Source: Alphaproteobacteria bacterium
Lineage (GTDB): Bacteria; Pseudomonadota; Alphaproteobacteria; Micropepsales; Micropepsaceae
Direction: 5' to 3'
NCBI GenBank assembly: GCA_021325375.1
Contig: JAJPHG010000011.1
Coordinates: forward strand, 186,001-250,000
Length of the DNA stretch: 64,000 nucleotides
The notes beneath the pieces are model-generated. The model saw only the letters and a program-made list of their open reading frames with translations, was not told where the DNA came from and did not search any database. Position numbers and translations under genes: made by a program. Position 1 is the first letter of the stretch; each line of letters begins with the position of its first letter. Below, one piece after another: positions 41,850 to 50,125 of this stretch.

Positions 41850-43070
41850 ATGAGACGTGTCGTTGTCACCGGTATGGGGATCGTGTCCTCCATCGGCAAC
41901 AACAGCCAGGAAGTGGTCGCCTCGTTGCGCGAGGCCAAATCCGGCATCGTGGCCGCGGACGACTACGTGAAGATGGGCTTCCGCAGCCAGGTGCATGGCA
42001 GCCTCAAGCTTGATCTCGATCAGGTCGTCGACCGGCGCGCGCGCCGCTTCCAGGGCGACGGCGCGGGCTATTGCTGGGTGGCGATGACCCAGGCGATCCA
42101 GGATTCGGGGCTTGAGCAGAGCGACGTCTCCAACCCGCGCACGGGATTGATCGTGGGCTCGGGCGGTCCGTCGACGAAAGCGATCGTGGCGGCGGCCGAC
42201 ATCGCGCGCCAGTCGGGGCCCAAGCGCATCGGACCCTTCGCGGTTCCCAAGGCGATGTCGTCGACCTGCTCGGCGAATCTGTCGACCTGGTTCAAGACCA
42301 AGGGCGTGAACTATTCGATCTCCAGCGCCTGCTCGACCTCGGCCAACTGCATCGGCAACGCCTACGAGATGATCCAGTGGGGCAAGCAGGACGTGATGTT
42401 CGCGGGCGGCGGCGAGGAGCTCGACTGGACGCTCTCCGAATTGTTCGACGCGATGGGCGCGATGTCGTCCAAGTACAATGCGACGCCCGAGAAGGCCTCG
42501 CGCGCCTATGACAAGAACCGCGACGGCTTCGTGATCTCCGGCGGCGGCGGCATATTGGTGCTCGAGGAGCTGGAGCGTGCGAAAGCCCGCGGCGCGAAGA
42601 TCTATGCCGAGCTCGTGGGCTACGGCGCGACGGCGGACGGCGCCGACATGGTGGCGCCGTCGGGCGAGGGGGCGGTGCGCTGCATGCGCATGGCGATCGA
42701 GAACGTGCGCGGACCGGTCGACTACATCAATCCGCACGCGACCTCGACGCCGGTGGGCGACATCCCCGAGATCGACGCGATCAAGGAAGTCTTTGGGCTC
42801 GACAAGATGCCGCCGGTCAGCGCCACCAAGTCGCTCACCGGTCACAGCCAGGGCGCGGCCGGCGTGCATGAGGCGATCTACACGCTGCTCATGATGCGCC
42901 ACGGCTTCATCGCCGAGAGCGCCAACATCGAAGAGATCGATCCCGCCGTCGCCGACGCCAACATCGTGCGCCGCCGCATCGACGACGCCAGGATCGAGAC
43001 CGCGATGTCGAACAGCTTCGGCTTCGGCGGCACCAATGCCTCGCTGGTCTTCCAGCGGTACGACGCGTGA
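41850..43070 (+). CDS. fabB: Beta-ketoacyl-ACP synthase I
   Basis: This 406-residue condensing enzyme elongates unsaturated acyl-ACPs. The catalytic triad is Cys161 in SSACSTSAN, His296 in [11 protein letters not shown] and His332 in [11 protein letters not shown], with the C-terminal [11 protein letters not shown]. The length and YKD-type features match KAS I rather than FabF. It lies downstream of fabA as in other Alphaproteobacteria. FabB and FabA together make cis-vaccenate precursors. Confidence 0.95.
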   Translation: MRRVVVTGMGIVSSIGNNSQEVVASLREAKSGIVAADDYVKMGFRSQVHGSLKLDLDQVVDRRARRFQGDGAGYCWVAMTQAIQDSGLEQSDVSNPRTGLIVGSGGPSTKAIVAAADIARQSGPKRIGPFAVPKAMSSTCSANLSTWFKTKGVNYSISSACSTSANCIGNAYEMIQWGKQDVMFAGGGEELDWTLSELFDAMGAMSSKYNATPEKASRAYDKNRDGFVISGGGGILVLEELERAKARGAKIYAELVGYGATADGADMVAPSGEGAVRCMRMAIENVRGPVDYINPHATSTPVGDIPEIDAIKEVFGLDKMPPVSATKSLTGHSQGAAGVHEAIYTLLMMRHGFIAESANIEEIDPAVADANIVRRRIDDARIETAMSNSFGFGGTNASLVFQRYDA

Positions 43071-43118
43071 AAGGTTCCCCAGGGCGGCACACAAGCTGTC
43101 CCAAAACGAGACGGGTAC

Positions 43119-43991
43119 ATGGCTGAAAACGGCGCATTGATGAAGGGCAAGCGGGGCCTGGTGATGGGGGTCGCCAACGACCATTCCATCGCCTGGGGCA
43201 TCGCGCGCACCTTGAAGGAGCACGGCGCCGAGCTGGCCTTCACCTATCAGGGCGAGGCGCAGGCCAAGCGGCTGCGCCGGCTGATCAACGGCAACTCCAC
43301 GCTGATGCTGCCGGGCGACGTGGAGAAGGACGAAGAGCTCGACGCGGCGTTCGAGATGCTCAAGAAGGAATGGGGCGGCATCGATTTCCTCGTCCACGCC
43401 ATCGCCTTCTCCGACAAGAGCGAGCTGACGGGGCGCTATGTCGACACCACGCGCGCCAATTTCGTGCGCACGCTCGATATTTCCTGCTTTTCCTTCACCG
43501 CGGTCGCGCAGCGCGCCTCGCATCTGATGACGCCGCCGGCCCAGGGCGGCAGCGGCGGGTCGCTGATCACGCTCTCCTATCTCGGCGCCAACCGCGTCAT
43601 GCCGAACTACAATGTGATGGGCGTCGCCAAGGCCGCGCTGGAGGCGAGCGTGCGCTATCTCGCAGCCGACCTGGGGCGCGACGGCGTCCGCGTCAATGCG
43701 ATCTCGGCCGGGCCGATGCGCACCTTGGCGGGCTCCGCGGTCGGCGACGCGCGCACTGTCTTCAAATGGAACAAGCACCACGCGCCGCTCAAGAAGAACC
43801 TGGAGCTCGAGCATGTGGGCGGAGCGGCACTCTATTTGCTTAGCGATCTCTCGGGCGGCGTGACGGGCGAGGTTCACTTCGTCGACGCCGGCTACAACAT
43901 CGTGGGCATGCCGCCCACGGCCGATCTCAAGGGCTGGAGCCCGCCGGAGAACGGCGCCGAGGGAGAGACGCATGCGAGGCCGGACGTTTGA
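43119..43991 (+). CDS. fabI: Enoyl-ACP reductase (NADH)
   Basis: FabI reduces trans-2-enoyl-ACP in the last step of the elongation cycle. It has the SDR-like NADH site (GVANDHSIAWGIAR), the AIAFSDKSEL loop and the active site Y154-x9-Y164-x6-K171 (SYLG then NYNVMGVAK). Length is 290 residues, longer than usual by a charged C-terminal tail that overlaps the next gene by 20 nt. It is 48 nt after fabB. Confidence 0.95.
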   Translation: MAENGALMKGKRGLVMGVANDHSIAWGIARTLKEHGAELAFTYQGEAQAKRLRRLINGNSTLMLPGDVEKDEELDAAFEMLKKEWGGIDFLVHAIAFSDKSELTGRYVDTTRANFVRTLDISCFSFTAVAQRASHLMTPPAQGGSGGSLITLSYLGANRVMPNYNVMGVAKAALEASVRYLAADLGRDGVRVNAISAGPMRTLAGSAVGDARTVFKWNKHHAPLKKNLELEHVGGAALYLLSDLSGGVTGEVHFVDAGYNIVGMPPTADLKGWSPPENGAEGETHARPDV

Positions 43992-44523
43992 AGCTTTCGT
44001 GATCGTGCTGGCGCTGCTCGCGCCGGCCGCCGCTTTCGCACAAGACCAGCAGGATTGGCGCGGCCAAGTGCTCGCGCAGACGCAAGCTGCGTCGTCCGAG
44101 GATCAGGCCGCGATTCATTCCATCATGGATGCGCAGGCAAGCGGAAACGCGGGTGCGATCGCGGGCGAATGGCGCTGCCGCTCGCTCAAGCTCGGCGGCA
44201 TGACGCCCGCGATGGTCTATCGCTGGTTCCGCTGCCGCGTCTGGGATCAGGGCGGAGAATTGCGCTTCGAGAAGATCACCGGCACCCAGCGCATGCTCGG
44301 CACGCTTACCCCCGAGGGCAATGGCTATTCCTATCGCGGCGCGTCGTCGGCGAAGGGCGAGCCGCTGCATCGCAATTCCGGCAGCGGCGCCTCGGTCGGC
44401 GCCAGCCGCACGCCGGACGACCAGGAAGGCTTCCTGGAGGTCCTCGCCGACGGCCGCGCGCGCATCGAGATCCCGCACCCGATCCAGGAATCGGACTACG
44501 ACGTGATCGAACTGGCGCGTTGA
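43972..44523 (+). CDS. DUF4893 family periplasmic protein
   Basis: This 183-residue protein has a signal peptide (to about AAAFAQ, residue 24). It matches DUF4893, with GEWRCRSLKLGG, VYRWFRCRVWDQG and a later ASVGASRTPDDQEGFLEVL. Function is unknown. The start overlaps the fabI 3' end by 20 bases. The stop at 44521-44523 is followed by the yjhX leader region. Confidence 0.8.
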   Translation: MRGRTFEAFVIVLALLAPAAAFAQDQQDWRGQVLAQTQAASSEDQAAIHSIMDAQASGNAGAIAGEWRCRSLKLGGMTPAMVYRWFRCRVWDQGGELRFEKITGTQRMLGTLTPEGNGYSYRGASSAKGEPLHRNSGSGASVGASRTPDDQEGFLEVLADGRARIEIPHPIQESDYDVIELAR

Positions 44524-44567
44524 CAACCTCGAAGCGGCATTCTACATCGCCGCGCATAGAGGGTTTT

Positions 44568-44594
44568 ATGTCAGAGATTGTCGCCATCCACTGA
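44568..44594 (+). CDS. Candidate leader peptide of yjhX (MSEIVAIH)
   Basis: An eight-codon ORF with an AGAGGG ribosome-binding site four bases upstream encodes MSEIVAIH and ends in TGA. Its coding region forms the 5' side of the stems at 44577-44595. In E. coli, the yjhX homologue topAI is controlled by an upstream leader peptide (toiL), so a similar role is suggested. The ORF is too short to be distinguished from chance by codon use. Confidence 0.45.
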   Translation: MSEIVAIH

Positions 44595-44679
44595 ATGCCC
44601 GCGCGCTTTGCGGGCTGAGACACGCCACGGCGTGCGCAGATGCGCATGCGCGGCGGAGTTCAGTGCGATGAGAGACAAT
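44577..44679 (+). promoter_or_regulatory. Structured mRNA leader of yjhX
   Basis: ATTGTC (44577-44582) pairs with GACAAT (44674-44679) and CACTGAA (44589-44595) with TTCAGTG (44659-44665). Inside them are hairpins GCCCGC/GCGGGC (44597-44615) and CACGC/GCGTG (44621-44634) plus a GCGCAGATGCGC stem. The outer stem lies against the ribosome-binding region of yjhX (start 44684), so folding would hide it; a ribosome on the leader ORF would open it. No named riboswitch was recognised. Confidence 0.5.
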
Positions 44680-44683
44680 TCCC

Positions 44684-44938
44684 GTGAACATCTCCAAACT
44701 GGAGCAGCGCGTGCTGCACTGCCTGGCGCAGGGCGGCCGCATCCAACATGTGTGGCGCGACGACCGCATCGCGGAAGTCGATTGCTGGAACCGCGACGGC
44801 TACCGCCTCGCCGACTGCACGCTCGACCTCTTCAAGAAGCTCAAGCGGCGCGGCTTGATCGAAAGCCGCGGCGGCCAGCCCTACCGCATCTCGCGGCTCG
44901 GCCTCGAAAGCGTCCGCGCGCAGTTGGACAATCGATAG
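44684..44938 (+). CDS. yjhX: YjhX/UPF0386 family protein (TopAI-like)
   Basis: This 84-residue protein matches the YjhX family: [20 protein letters not shown], with [17 protein letters not shown] as a second helical block. The E. coli member TopAI inhibits topoisomerase I and pairs with YjhQ, a GNAT-type antitoxin. The next gene, 44959-45444, also encodes a GNAT protein, so it could be the partner, but that protein is not clearly YjhQ-like. The start is GTG 44684, close to the leader stem. Confidence 0.88.
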   Translation: MNISKLEQRVLHCLAQGGRIQHVWRDDRIAEVDCWNRDGYRLADCTLDLFKKLKRRGLIESRGGQPYRISRLGLESVRAQLDNR

Positions 44939-44958
44939 GCTCCAATTAGATTGGCGCG

Positions 44959-45444
44959 ATGGGCATCATGCTGCGTGCGGCCACCGCTTCCGACATCGCG
45001 TTCATCATGGCGTGCGAGCGCAGGCCGGACTATGAGCGCTTCGTCGGCCGCTGGCCGGAGGACAAGCATCGCGCGGTGATGGCGGACAAGGATTTCCGCT
45101 ATCTCGTCGCGCATGAGGACAGCGCGCCGCTCGGCTTCGTCATCCTGCATTCGACGTGGCTCAGGCCGCAGAACCTCTATCTCAAGCGCATCGCGGTGCA
45201 CGATGCGGACAAGGGGCACGGCAAGAAGGTCCTCGCCGCGGTCACCGATTGGGTGTTCGCGCAAACCGACACCGAGCGCTTCTGGCTGGAGGTGGTGCAG
45301 GGCAATCCGCGCGCGCGTCATGTCTATCTTTCACTCGGCTGGGTCGAAGAGGGGATCGTGCGCGACGCGTTCTTCGACGACGCGACGGGCGCGCGCGGCT
45401 CCTTCGTGCAGATGTCGATCCTGAAGCCGGAGTGGCGGCGATGA
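44959..45444 (+). CDS. GNAT acetyltransferase
   Basis: This 161-residue protein has the GNAT fold: LRAATASDIAFIMACER, the beta-4 strand YLKRIAVHDADKGHGKKVL with the acetyl-CoA loop, and the C-terminal ERFWLEVVQGNPRARHVYLSLGW. It is close to RimI/PhnO-like proteins acting on small molecules or protein N-termini. It starts 20 nt after yjhX and overlaps the VOC gene (ATGA), so it opens a four-gene coupled operon. Substrate unknown. Confidence 0.85.
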   Translation: MGIMLRAATASDIAFIMACERRPDYERFVGRWPEDKHRAVMADKDFRYLVAHEDSAPLGFVILHSTWLRPQNLYLKRIAVHDADKGHGKKVLAAVTDWVFAQTDTERFWLEVVQGNPRARHVYLSLGWVEEGIVRDAFFDDATGARGSFVQMSILKPEWRR

Positions 45445-45812
45445 AGCTCAACCAGGTGACCGTGCCCGCGACCGATCTCACCCGCTCGATCGAATTCTAT
45501 TCGACGCTGGGCTTCACGCTCATCGTGAAGAACGATCACTACGCGAGATTCGAGATCGATGACGGCGAGACGACGTTCTCGCTGCATCTGGGAGAGGCGG
45601 CCGGCAACGGGCCGTGTCTCTATTTCGAATGCCTCGCGCTCGACGCGCGCGTCGCGGAGCTTAAAGCGCGCGGCATCGTCTTCGATCACGATCCGGTGGA
45701 TCAGTCCTGGCTGTGGCGCGAGGCGTGGCTGCTCGACCCCGCGGGCAACAGGCTTTGTCTCTATTGGGCCGGGGAGAACCGCCGATTCCCGCCCTGGCGG
45801 ATCGAGGGATGA
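45441..45812 (+). CDS. VOC (glyoxalase/dioxygenase fold) protein
   Basis: This 123-residue single-module VOC protein has VTVPATDLTRSIEFYSTLGF, HYARFEIDDGETTFSLHL and LLDPAGNRLCLYWAGENRRFP. The first strand has the sequence VTVPATD with no histidine in the usual first metal position, so metal binding would differ from glyoxalase I. It overlaps the GNAT gene upstream and DUF3052 downstream. Function unknown. Confidence 0.82.
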   Translation: MKLNQVTVPATDLTRSIEFYSTLGFTLIVKNDHYARFEIDDGETTFSLHLGEAAGNGPCLYFECLALDARVAELKARGIVFDHDPVDQSWLWREAWLLDPAGNRLCLYWAGENRRFPPWRIEG

Positions 45813-46189
45813 CCATGGCCGGCTATTCGGGGACCCCGCTCAAACAGAAGCTCGGCATCAAGGACGCGAGCCGCGTGCTCGCCATCGCCCCACCCGAGGG
45901 CTATGCCTTCGCCAACGCCGCCAAAGGGCCTGCCGACATCGTGCATCTCTTCGTCAAATCGCTCGCCGAGTTCGACAAGCAACTGCCGCGCGCGCGCAAG
46001 GCGATGACGACCGACGGCGCGATCTGGGTTTCCTGGTACAAGAAGGCGTCGAAGATCCCGACCGACGTGACCGAGGACGCGATCCGCGCACGCGCTCTGG
46101 CGACCGATCTCGTCGACGTGAAGGTCTGCGCCGTCGACGAGCAATGGTCGGGGTTGAAGCTCGTGGTCAGAAAGGCGTTGCGCAAATGA
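45809..46189 (+). CDS. DUF3052 family protein
   Basis: This 126-residue protein matches DUF3052 (GYSGTPLKQKLGIKDASRVLAI, then HLFVKSLAEFDKQLPRARKAM and IWVSWYKKASK). Family members are small soluble proteins of unknown function. ATG 45809 overlaps the VOC stop; a second ATG at 45815 would remove two residues. It overlaps the GIY-YIG gene by ATGA. Confidence 0.85.
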   Translation: MTMAGYSGTPLKQKLGIKDASRVLAIAPPEGYAFANAAKGPADIVHLFVKSLAEFDKQLPRARKAMTTDGAIWVSWYKKASKIPTDVTEDAIRARALATDLVDVKVCAVDEQWSGLKLVVRKALRK

Positions 46190-46515
46190 AGCGAGAGGAC
46201 AGGAAAGCGGCGGTTGCCGCTTATAAGGAGCGCAAGCCGCTTGCCGGCGTCTTCGTGGTGCGCTGCGCGGCGGAGCAATGGGTGGGTGCGGCACCCGATC
46301 TCGCCACGATCTGGAACCGCATCTCCTTCGCGCTGCGCCAGGGCGTCGCGGCGCCTGCTTCGCTGCAAGCCGCGTGGCGCGAGCACGGCGCGGACAGTCT
46401 GAGCTTCGACGTTCTCGAGGAAGTGGACCAGGACGACCTCGCCTTCGGCCGCGAGCGCGCCTTGCGCAAGCGCCGCGACCATTGGTGCGCGGCGCTGGGC
46501 GCGGAAGCGATCTGA
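46186..46515 (+). CDS. GIY-YIG-like nuclease-fold protein
   Basis: This 109-residue protein resembles small GIY-YIG proteins: AGVFVVRC takes the GIY place, QWVGAAPDL the YIG place, and NRISFALRQG keeps the arginine. However both catalytic tyrosines appear to be replaced by Phe or Val and by Trp, so nuclease activity is doubtful. It is the last gene of the four-gene coupled operon 44959-46515. Function unknown. Confidence 0.75.
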   Translation: MKREDRKAAVAAYKERKPLAGVFVVRCAAEQWVGAAPDLATIWNRISFALRQGVAAPASLQAAWREHGADSLSFDVLEEVDQDDLAFGRERALRKRRDHWCAALGAEAI

Positions 46516-46548
46516 GGGAAGGTTGTGATTGGCCAACCCCAACAAAAT

Positions 46549-46712
46549 TGTCATGGCCCGCGAATGCGGGCCACCCAGTTGAGTTGTGCGCGACATCGAA
46601 ATTTTCTCACGCGGAGGTCGCGGAGGTAAGCTCTTCTCCGCGGACTCCGCGTGATCCCCTTGAAGAGCGCGACAGATGTCACCTGGATGGCCCGCATTCG
46701 CGGGCCATGACA
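46549..46712. repeat. Nested composite inverted repeat, family A copy 2
   Basis: The outer arm TGTCATGGCCCGCGAATGCG with GGGCCACCCAG (46549-46577) is mirrored at 46687-46712. Inside is the inverted repeat TCACGCGGAGGTCGCGGA (46607-46624) with its inverse TCCGCGGACTCCGCGTGA (46636-46653). The plan and sequences match the copy at 18940-19119. It lies between the convergent GIY-YIG and carA genes, filling most of the 231-nt gap. Confidence 0.8.
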
Positions 46713-46746
46713 AGTGGATTGTAGTTCCAATCGATAGCAGTCTGCT

Positions 46747-47913
46747 CTAAGCCCGCGCCCTCGCCGCTTTCGCGAACCGCTCGAACAGGTAGTGCGAGTC
46801 CATCGGGCCGGGCGAGGCTTCGGGGTGGTACTGGACGCTGAAGACGTTCCTGCCGTCCACGCTCAGGCCGCAATTGCTGCCGTCGAAGAGCGAGACGTGG
46901 GTCTGTTTGACGCCCTTGGGCAGGCTCTGCGCGTCCACCGTGAAGCCGTGGTTCATCGACACGATCTCGACCTTGCCGCTCTCGAGGTCCTTCACCGGAT
47001 GGTTGGCGCCGTGATGGCCCTGGGCCATCTTCTTGGTCTTTCCGCCCAGCGCCAGGCCCAGCATCTGATGGCCGAGGCAGATGCCGAACACCGGCACCTG
47101 CGCCTCCATCAGCGCCTTGATCGTGGGGATCGCGTATTCGCCCGTCGCCGCCGGGTCGCCCGGGCCGTTGGAGAGCACCACGCCATGCGGCTTGTGCGCC
47201 ATCACGTCCTCGAAGCTCGCCGTCGCCGGCACCACGGTCACGTCCGCGCCCAGCCCCGCAAGCTCGCGCAGGATGTTGTGCTTGACGCCGTAGTCGATCA
47301 CGACGGCGCGGAATTCGGGATCGCGCTGCTCGCCATAGCCATGCCCAAGCTTCCACGGCGTCTGGTGCCATTTGCGCGTCTGGCGTCCGCTCACCTCCTT
47401 GGCGAGGTCGAGGCCTTCGAGCCCCACGAACGCCCTGGCGTCGGCGATGAGCGCTTCCTTGTCCACGTCGCCATGCGCGATCACGCCGTGCGGCATGCCC
47501 TTCTCGCGGATGCGCGAGGCGAGCGCGCGCGTGTCGATGCCGGCGATCGCGGGGATGTCGTGGCGCTTGAGCCAGCGGTCGAGCACGGCAATGCTGCGCC
47601 AGTTCGACGGATGCGCCGCGTCGGCGCGCACGATCAGCCCGCGCACCGCCGGGTTGATGGTCTCGATGTCCTCGTCATTGGTGCCGACGATGCCGATATG
47701 GGGAAAGGTGAAGCAGACGATCTGCCCCGCATAGGACGGATCGCTCAGGATCTCCTGATAGCCCGTCATCGCGGTGTTGAAGCAGACCTCGCCTATGGCC
47801 TTGGCGTCCGCGCCGAACGCGCGGCCCTCGTAGATCGTCCCGTCCGCCAGCGCCAGCGTCGCGCGCGTAAAGCCTGCCGGCGTCGCGGCGGGCTTGTTCA
47901 GGGTCTCGGTCAT
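46747..47913 (-). CDS. carA: Carbamoyl-phosphate synthase small subunit
   Basis: CarA hydrolyses glutamine and passes ammonia to CarB for carbamoyl phosphate, the first step for arginine and pyrimidines. The glutaminase triad is Cys279 in FGICLGHQM, His363 and Glu365 in QYHPEASPG. The N-terminal CPSase_sm_chain domain is complete (GTIYEGRAFGADA and GYQEILSDPSYAGQIV). Length is 388 residues with ATG 47913. carB is not adjacent in this window on either side. Confidence 0.95.
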   Translation of the reverse strand: MTETLNKPAATPAGFTRATLALADGTIYEGRAFGADAKAIGEVCFNTAMTGYQEILSDPSYAGQIVCFTFPHIGIVGTNDEDIETINPAVRGLIVRADAAHPSNWRSIAVLDRWLKRHDIPAIAGIDTRALASRIREKGMPHGVIAHGDVDKEALIADARAFVGLEGLDLAKEVSGRQTRKWHQTPWKLGHGYGEQRDPEFRAVVIDYGVKHNILRELAGLGADVTVVPATASFEDVMAHKPHGVVLSNGPGDPAATGEYAIPTIKALMEAQVPVFGICLGHQMLGLALGGKTKKMAQGHHGANHPVKDLESGKVEIVSMNHGFTVDAQSLPKGVKQTHVSLFDGSNCGLSVDGRNVFSVQYHPEASPGPMDSHYLFERFAKAARARA

Positions 47914-47959
47914 GGGGGCCTCGAATTTGCCGAGGGATAGTCGCAGCCGGGGCCTCGGG

Positions 47960-49108
47960 TCAAGGCTTGTCCTGTGGACAGCCCTTTCCTTGCTCATCCG
48001 GCACCACGGAGACGGCGGAGATGAAGGAACCTGTCAGCGTAAAGATGATTTTTCCTGCCTCGTCCGTCGGAAGGCATATGAGGGATTGCTCGTTTTGGTG
48101 GAGCACTGTGGTATCCCCAGCCATGCGCAGAGAAGGCTCGCCGTCATCGTCTTTGGAGGCTGCGGCGACGATTTCAGCGACGGTCGTCTGTACGTCCCGC
48201 GCCGCGAGATCGTCGGCGGGCAGGCGATGGGCCGCCCGAACCAAGATCTCGTCCACGACGTCGACCTCGGGGGCGACCGGGGTCTTGCCGAGATCTTCGA
48301 ATCCCTCCGGTCCCACCCGGAACGTCCAATCGAGCTCTCGGTCCAGGTGGTCCCACCACGGCGCGATCATGCGGTAGTCCTCCGCGACGCGCACCTTGAG
48401 CAGTCCGCCGTCGAACCGCGTCGGCTCGTCATCGATATTGGTGCCGAACGTGGTCACGAATTGGGGCTCGGCTTTCCCGCCTTTCCACGTCCAGAAGCTG
48501 AGCTGCTCTGCTTCGGTGTTGCCGGCAACCTCGGCATAGCCTGCCTCGATATAGAAGCGCGGATGACCTTGCGCATCGTCGGGAAGCCGCTTCGGCACGC
48601 CGCCGAGCGAGCCGCAGCGCAGCCAGTTGGGGTCGCCGGCCGCTTTGCGGCAGGTTTCCTTGGCCGCCCTGGCGGTCCAGGCGCCGAGAAGAGGAAAGGC
48701 TTCGCGGCCCGCGCGGTCGCGGATCGACCAGACCGGACGGAACGCGCCATCGCTGCCGTCGACGATGAAAAGCGTGCCGAAGGCGTTGCCGACGGTCGCG
48801 CTGACCAGCATCGTCCGCGGTCCCAGCGGCAGCGCGTCCAGGTCCCCGCCAGGTGCTGCGCGCTTCAGCCGCTTCGGCGTCGCATCGGGATGCTCGTTGA
48901 GGTAAGCGGCGGTCCATTCGGCCAGAAGCGTCCAGGCGCTGCCCAGCGCGTGCGCGCTTTGCGGCTCATCGTCCAGCCAGTAATCGCTCGAATGCTTTTG
49001 GACGCGTTCGACCGCCTGCCGGTAGCCCGTCTCGATGTCGGCCGTATCGGCGAGCGCCGGCGCGCACCACGTCAATGCCAGAAATGCCGAGACCGCCCGG
49101 ACGCTCAT
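47960..49108 (-). CDS. Secreted hypothetical protein
   Basis: This 382-residue protein has an N-terminal signal peptide (MSVRAVSAFLALTWCAPALA). The rest is soluble with no recognised domain; it contains VSATVGNAFGTLFIVDGSDGAF, a CRKAAGDPNWLRCGSLGG pair of cysteines that may form a disulfide, and a Cys near the C-terminus. It lies 46 nt upstream of carA on the same strand. A palindrome (49122-49138) sits 14 bp before its start. Confidence 0.75.
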   Translation of the reverse strand: MSVRAVSAFLALTWCAPALADTADIETGYRQAVERVQKHSSDYWLDDEPQSAHALGSAWTLLAEWTAAYLNEHPDATPKRLKRAAPGGDLDALPLGPRTMLVSATVGNAFGTLFIVDGSDGAFRPVWSIRDRAGREAFPLLGAWTARAAKETCRKAAGDPNWLRCGSLGGVPKRLPDDAQGHPRFYIEAGYAEVAGNTEAEQLSFWTWKGGKAEPQFVTTFGTNIDDEPTRFDGGLLKVRVAEDYRMIAPWWDHLDRELDWTFRVGPEGFEDLGKTPVAPEVDVVDEILVRAAHRLPADDLAARDVQTTVAEIVAAASKDDDGEPSLRMAGDTTVLHQNEQSLICLPTDEAGKIIFTLTGSFISAVSVVPDEQGKGCPQDKP

Positions 49109-49121
49109 CTTTGCCCCCAAA

Positions 49122-49203
49122 GATCGGACGGTCCGATCAGGCATCCAAATAGCGGCCAAATGATAGCGAACGGCGCGGCTCTGGTTCTTTTTTGCCGCGC
49201 CGT
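49122..49203. promoter_or_regulatory. Palindrome and GC-stem in divergent promoter
   Basis: GATCGGAC-G-GTCCGATC (49122-49138) is a perfect palindrome 14 bp from the start of the secreted protein gene, a likely operator. ACGGCGCGGC (49170-49179) pairs with GCCGCGCCGT (49194-49203) around a T-rich loop, forming a 10-bp stem nearer yqeY (start 49242). The binding factor is unknown. Confidence 0.45.
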
Positions 49204-49241
49204 GATATGGGATCGCGTCACGCATCGATCGGAGACCGGCC

Positions 49242-49715
49242 ATGGGCCTGCGCGAACAGTTCACCGAGCAGATGAAAGAGGCGATGAAGGCCAAGGACAC
49301 CAGGCGTCTGTCGACGTTGCGCCTGGTCCTGGCCGCGCTCAAGGATCGCGACATCGCCGCGCGCACCGAGACGAGCCGCGAGCTTCTGGGCGACGACGAG
49401 ATCCTTCTGCTGCTCGCCAAGATGATCAAGCAGCGCGAGGAATCGGCAACCGCCTACGATTCCGGCAACCGCCCCGAGCTTGCCGCATCCGAGCGCGAGG
49501 AGATCGCGATCATCCGCTCCTTCATGCCCAAGCAGATGAGCGCGGAGGAGACCGGGGCCGCCGCCGCCGCCGCCATCGCCGAGACCGGCGCGTCCACGAT
49601 GAAGGACATGGGCAAGGTGATCGCCGTGCTCAAGGAGCGCTATGCCGGCCAGATGGACTTCGCCAAGGCGAGCGGCGTGGTGAAGGAATTGCTGAGCGCG
49701 CCGAAACAGGCCTGA
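49242..49715 (+). CDS. GatB/YqeY domain protein
   Basis: This 157-residue YqeY-like protein has the tail domain related to GatB: MKEAMKAKDTRRLSTLRLVLAALKDRDIA and the C-terminal MGKVIAVLKERYAGQMDFAKAS. It may act in aminoacyl-tRNA or ribosome-associated chemistry, but its role is not established. GGAG precedes ATG 49242. In many Alphaproteobacteria it sits near dnaG and rpoD, as here. Confidence 0.92.
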   Translation: MGLREQFTEQMKEAMKAKDTRRLSTLRLVLAALKDRDIAARTETSRELLGDDEILLLLAKMIKQREESATAYDSGNRPELAASEREEIAIIRSFMPKQMSAEETGAAAAAAIAETGASTMKDMGKVIAVLKERYAGQMDFAKASGVVKELLSAPKQA

Positions 49716-49731
49716 TCGCGGGAGCGCCGTC

Positions 49732-50118
49732 ATGTCGTTGAGCGCGCATGTGCAGGGCCTGTCCCATATCGGCATCCGCGTGCACGATCTCGCGCGAAGC
49801 CGTGCCTTCTATGAAAAGCTCGGTTTCGTATTCGCCTGGGGACCTTTCGGGCCTGAGCCGGTCGCGGCGATGCGCCATCCTTCCGGGCTGGAGCTCAACT
49901 TCATCCTGAACGCGCCGGCCGCGATGGCGCCCAACGTCCTGATGGATGTCCCCGACAAGCATGCCGGCATCACCCATGTCGCGCTCAAGATCGACGATCT
50001 GGGGGCGGTGGAAGCGGCGTTGAAGGAACTCGGCGTCGCGCTCACGGGAAAGCGCGGCGACGCGGCCCTGTTCGTGCGCGATCCGGACGGCAACGTCATC
50101 GAACTCGCCACCGATTAG
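49732..50118 (+). CDS. VOC family protein
   Basis: This 128-residue single-module VOC-fold protein has LSHIGIRVHDLARSRAFYEKLGF, ITHVALKIDDL and FVRDPDGNVIELAT. His in LSHIGIR and ITHVALK and the terminal Glu are in the usual metal-ligand places of glyoxalase and dioxygenase-like proteins, unlike the VOC protein at 45441. Substrate unknown. It lies between yqeY and the GNAT gene with short gaps. Confidence 0.85.
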   Translation: MSLSAHVQGLSHIGIRVHDLARSRAFYEKLGFVFAWGPFGPEPVAAMRHPSGLELNFILNAPAAMAPNVLMDVPDKHAGITHVALKIDDLGAVEAALKELGVALTGKRGDAALFVRDPDGNVIELATD

Positions 50119-50125
50119 GAAAGCC

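Noticed and set aside
41580-43973. Long minus-strand frame opposite fabB and fabI
   Set aside because: It is low-complexity and antisense to two unambiguous enzymes; no start signal or domain supports it.
44577-44679. Known riboswitch (for example SAM-II, fluoride or guanidine classes)
   Set aside because: The core motifs of these classes that I could recall are not present; only generic pairing is visible.
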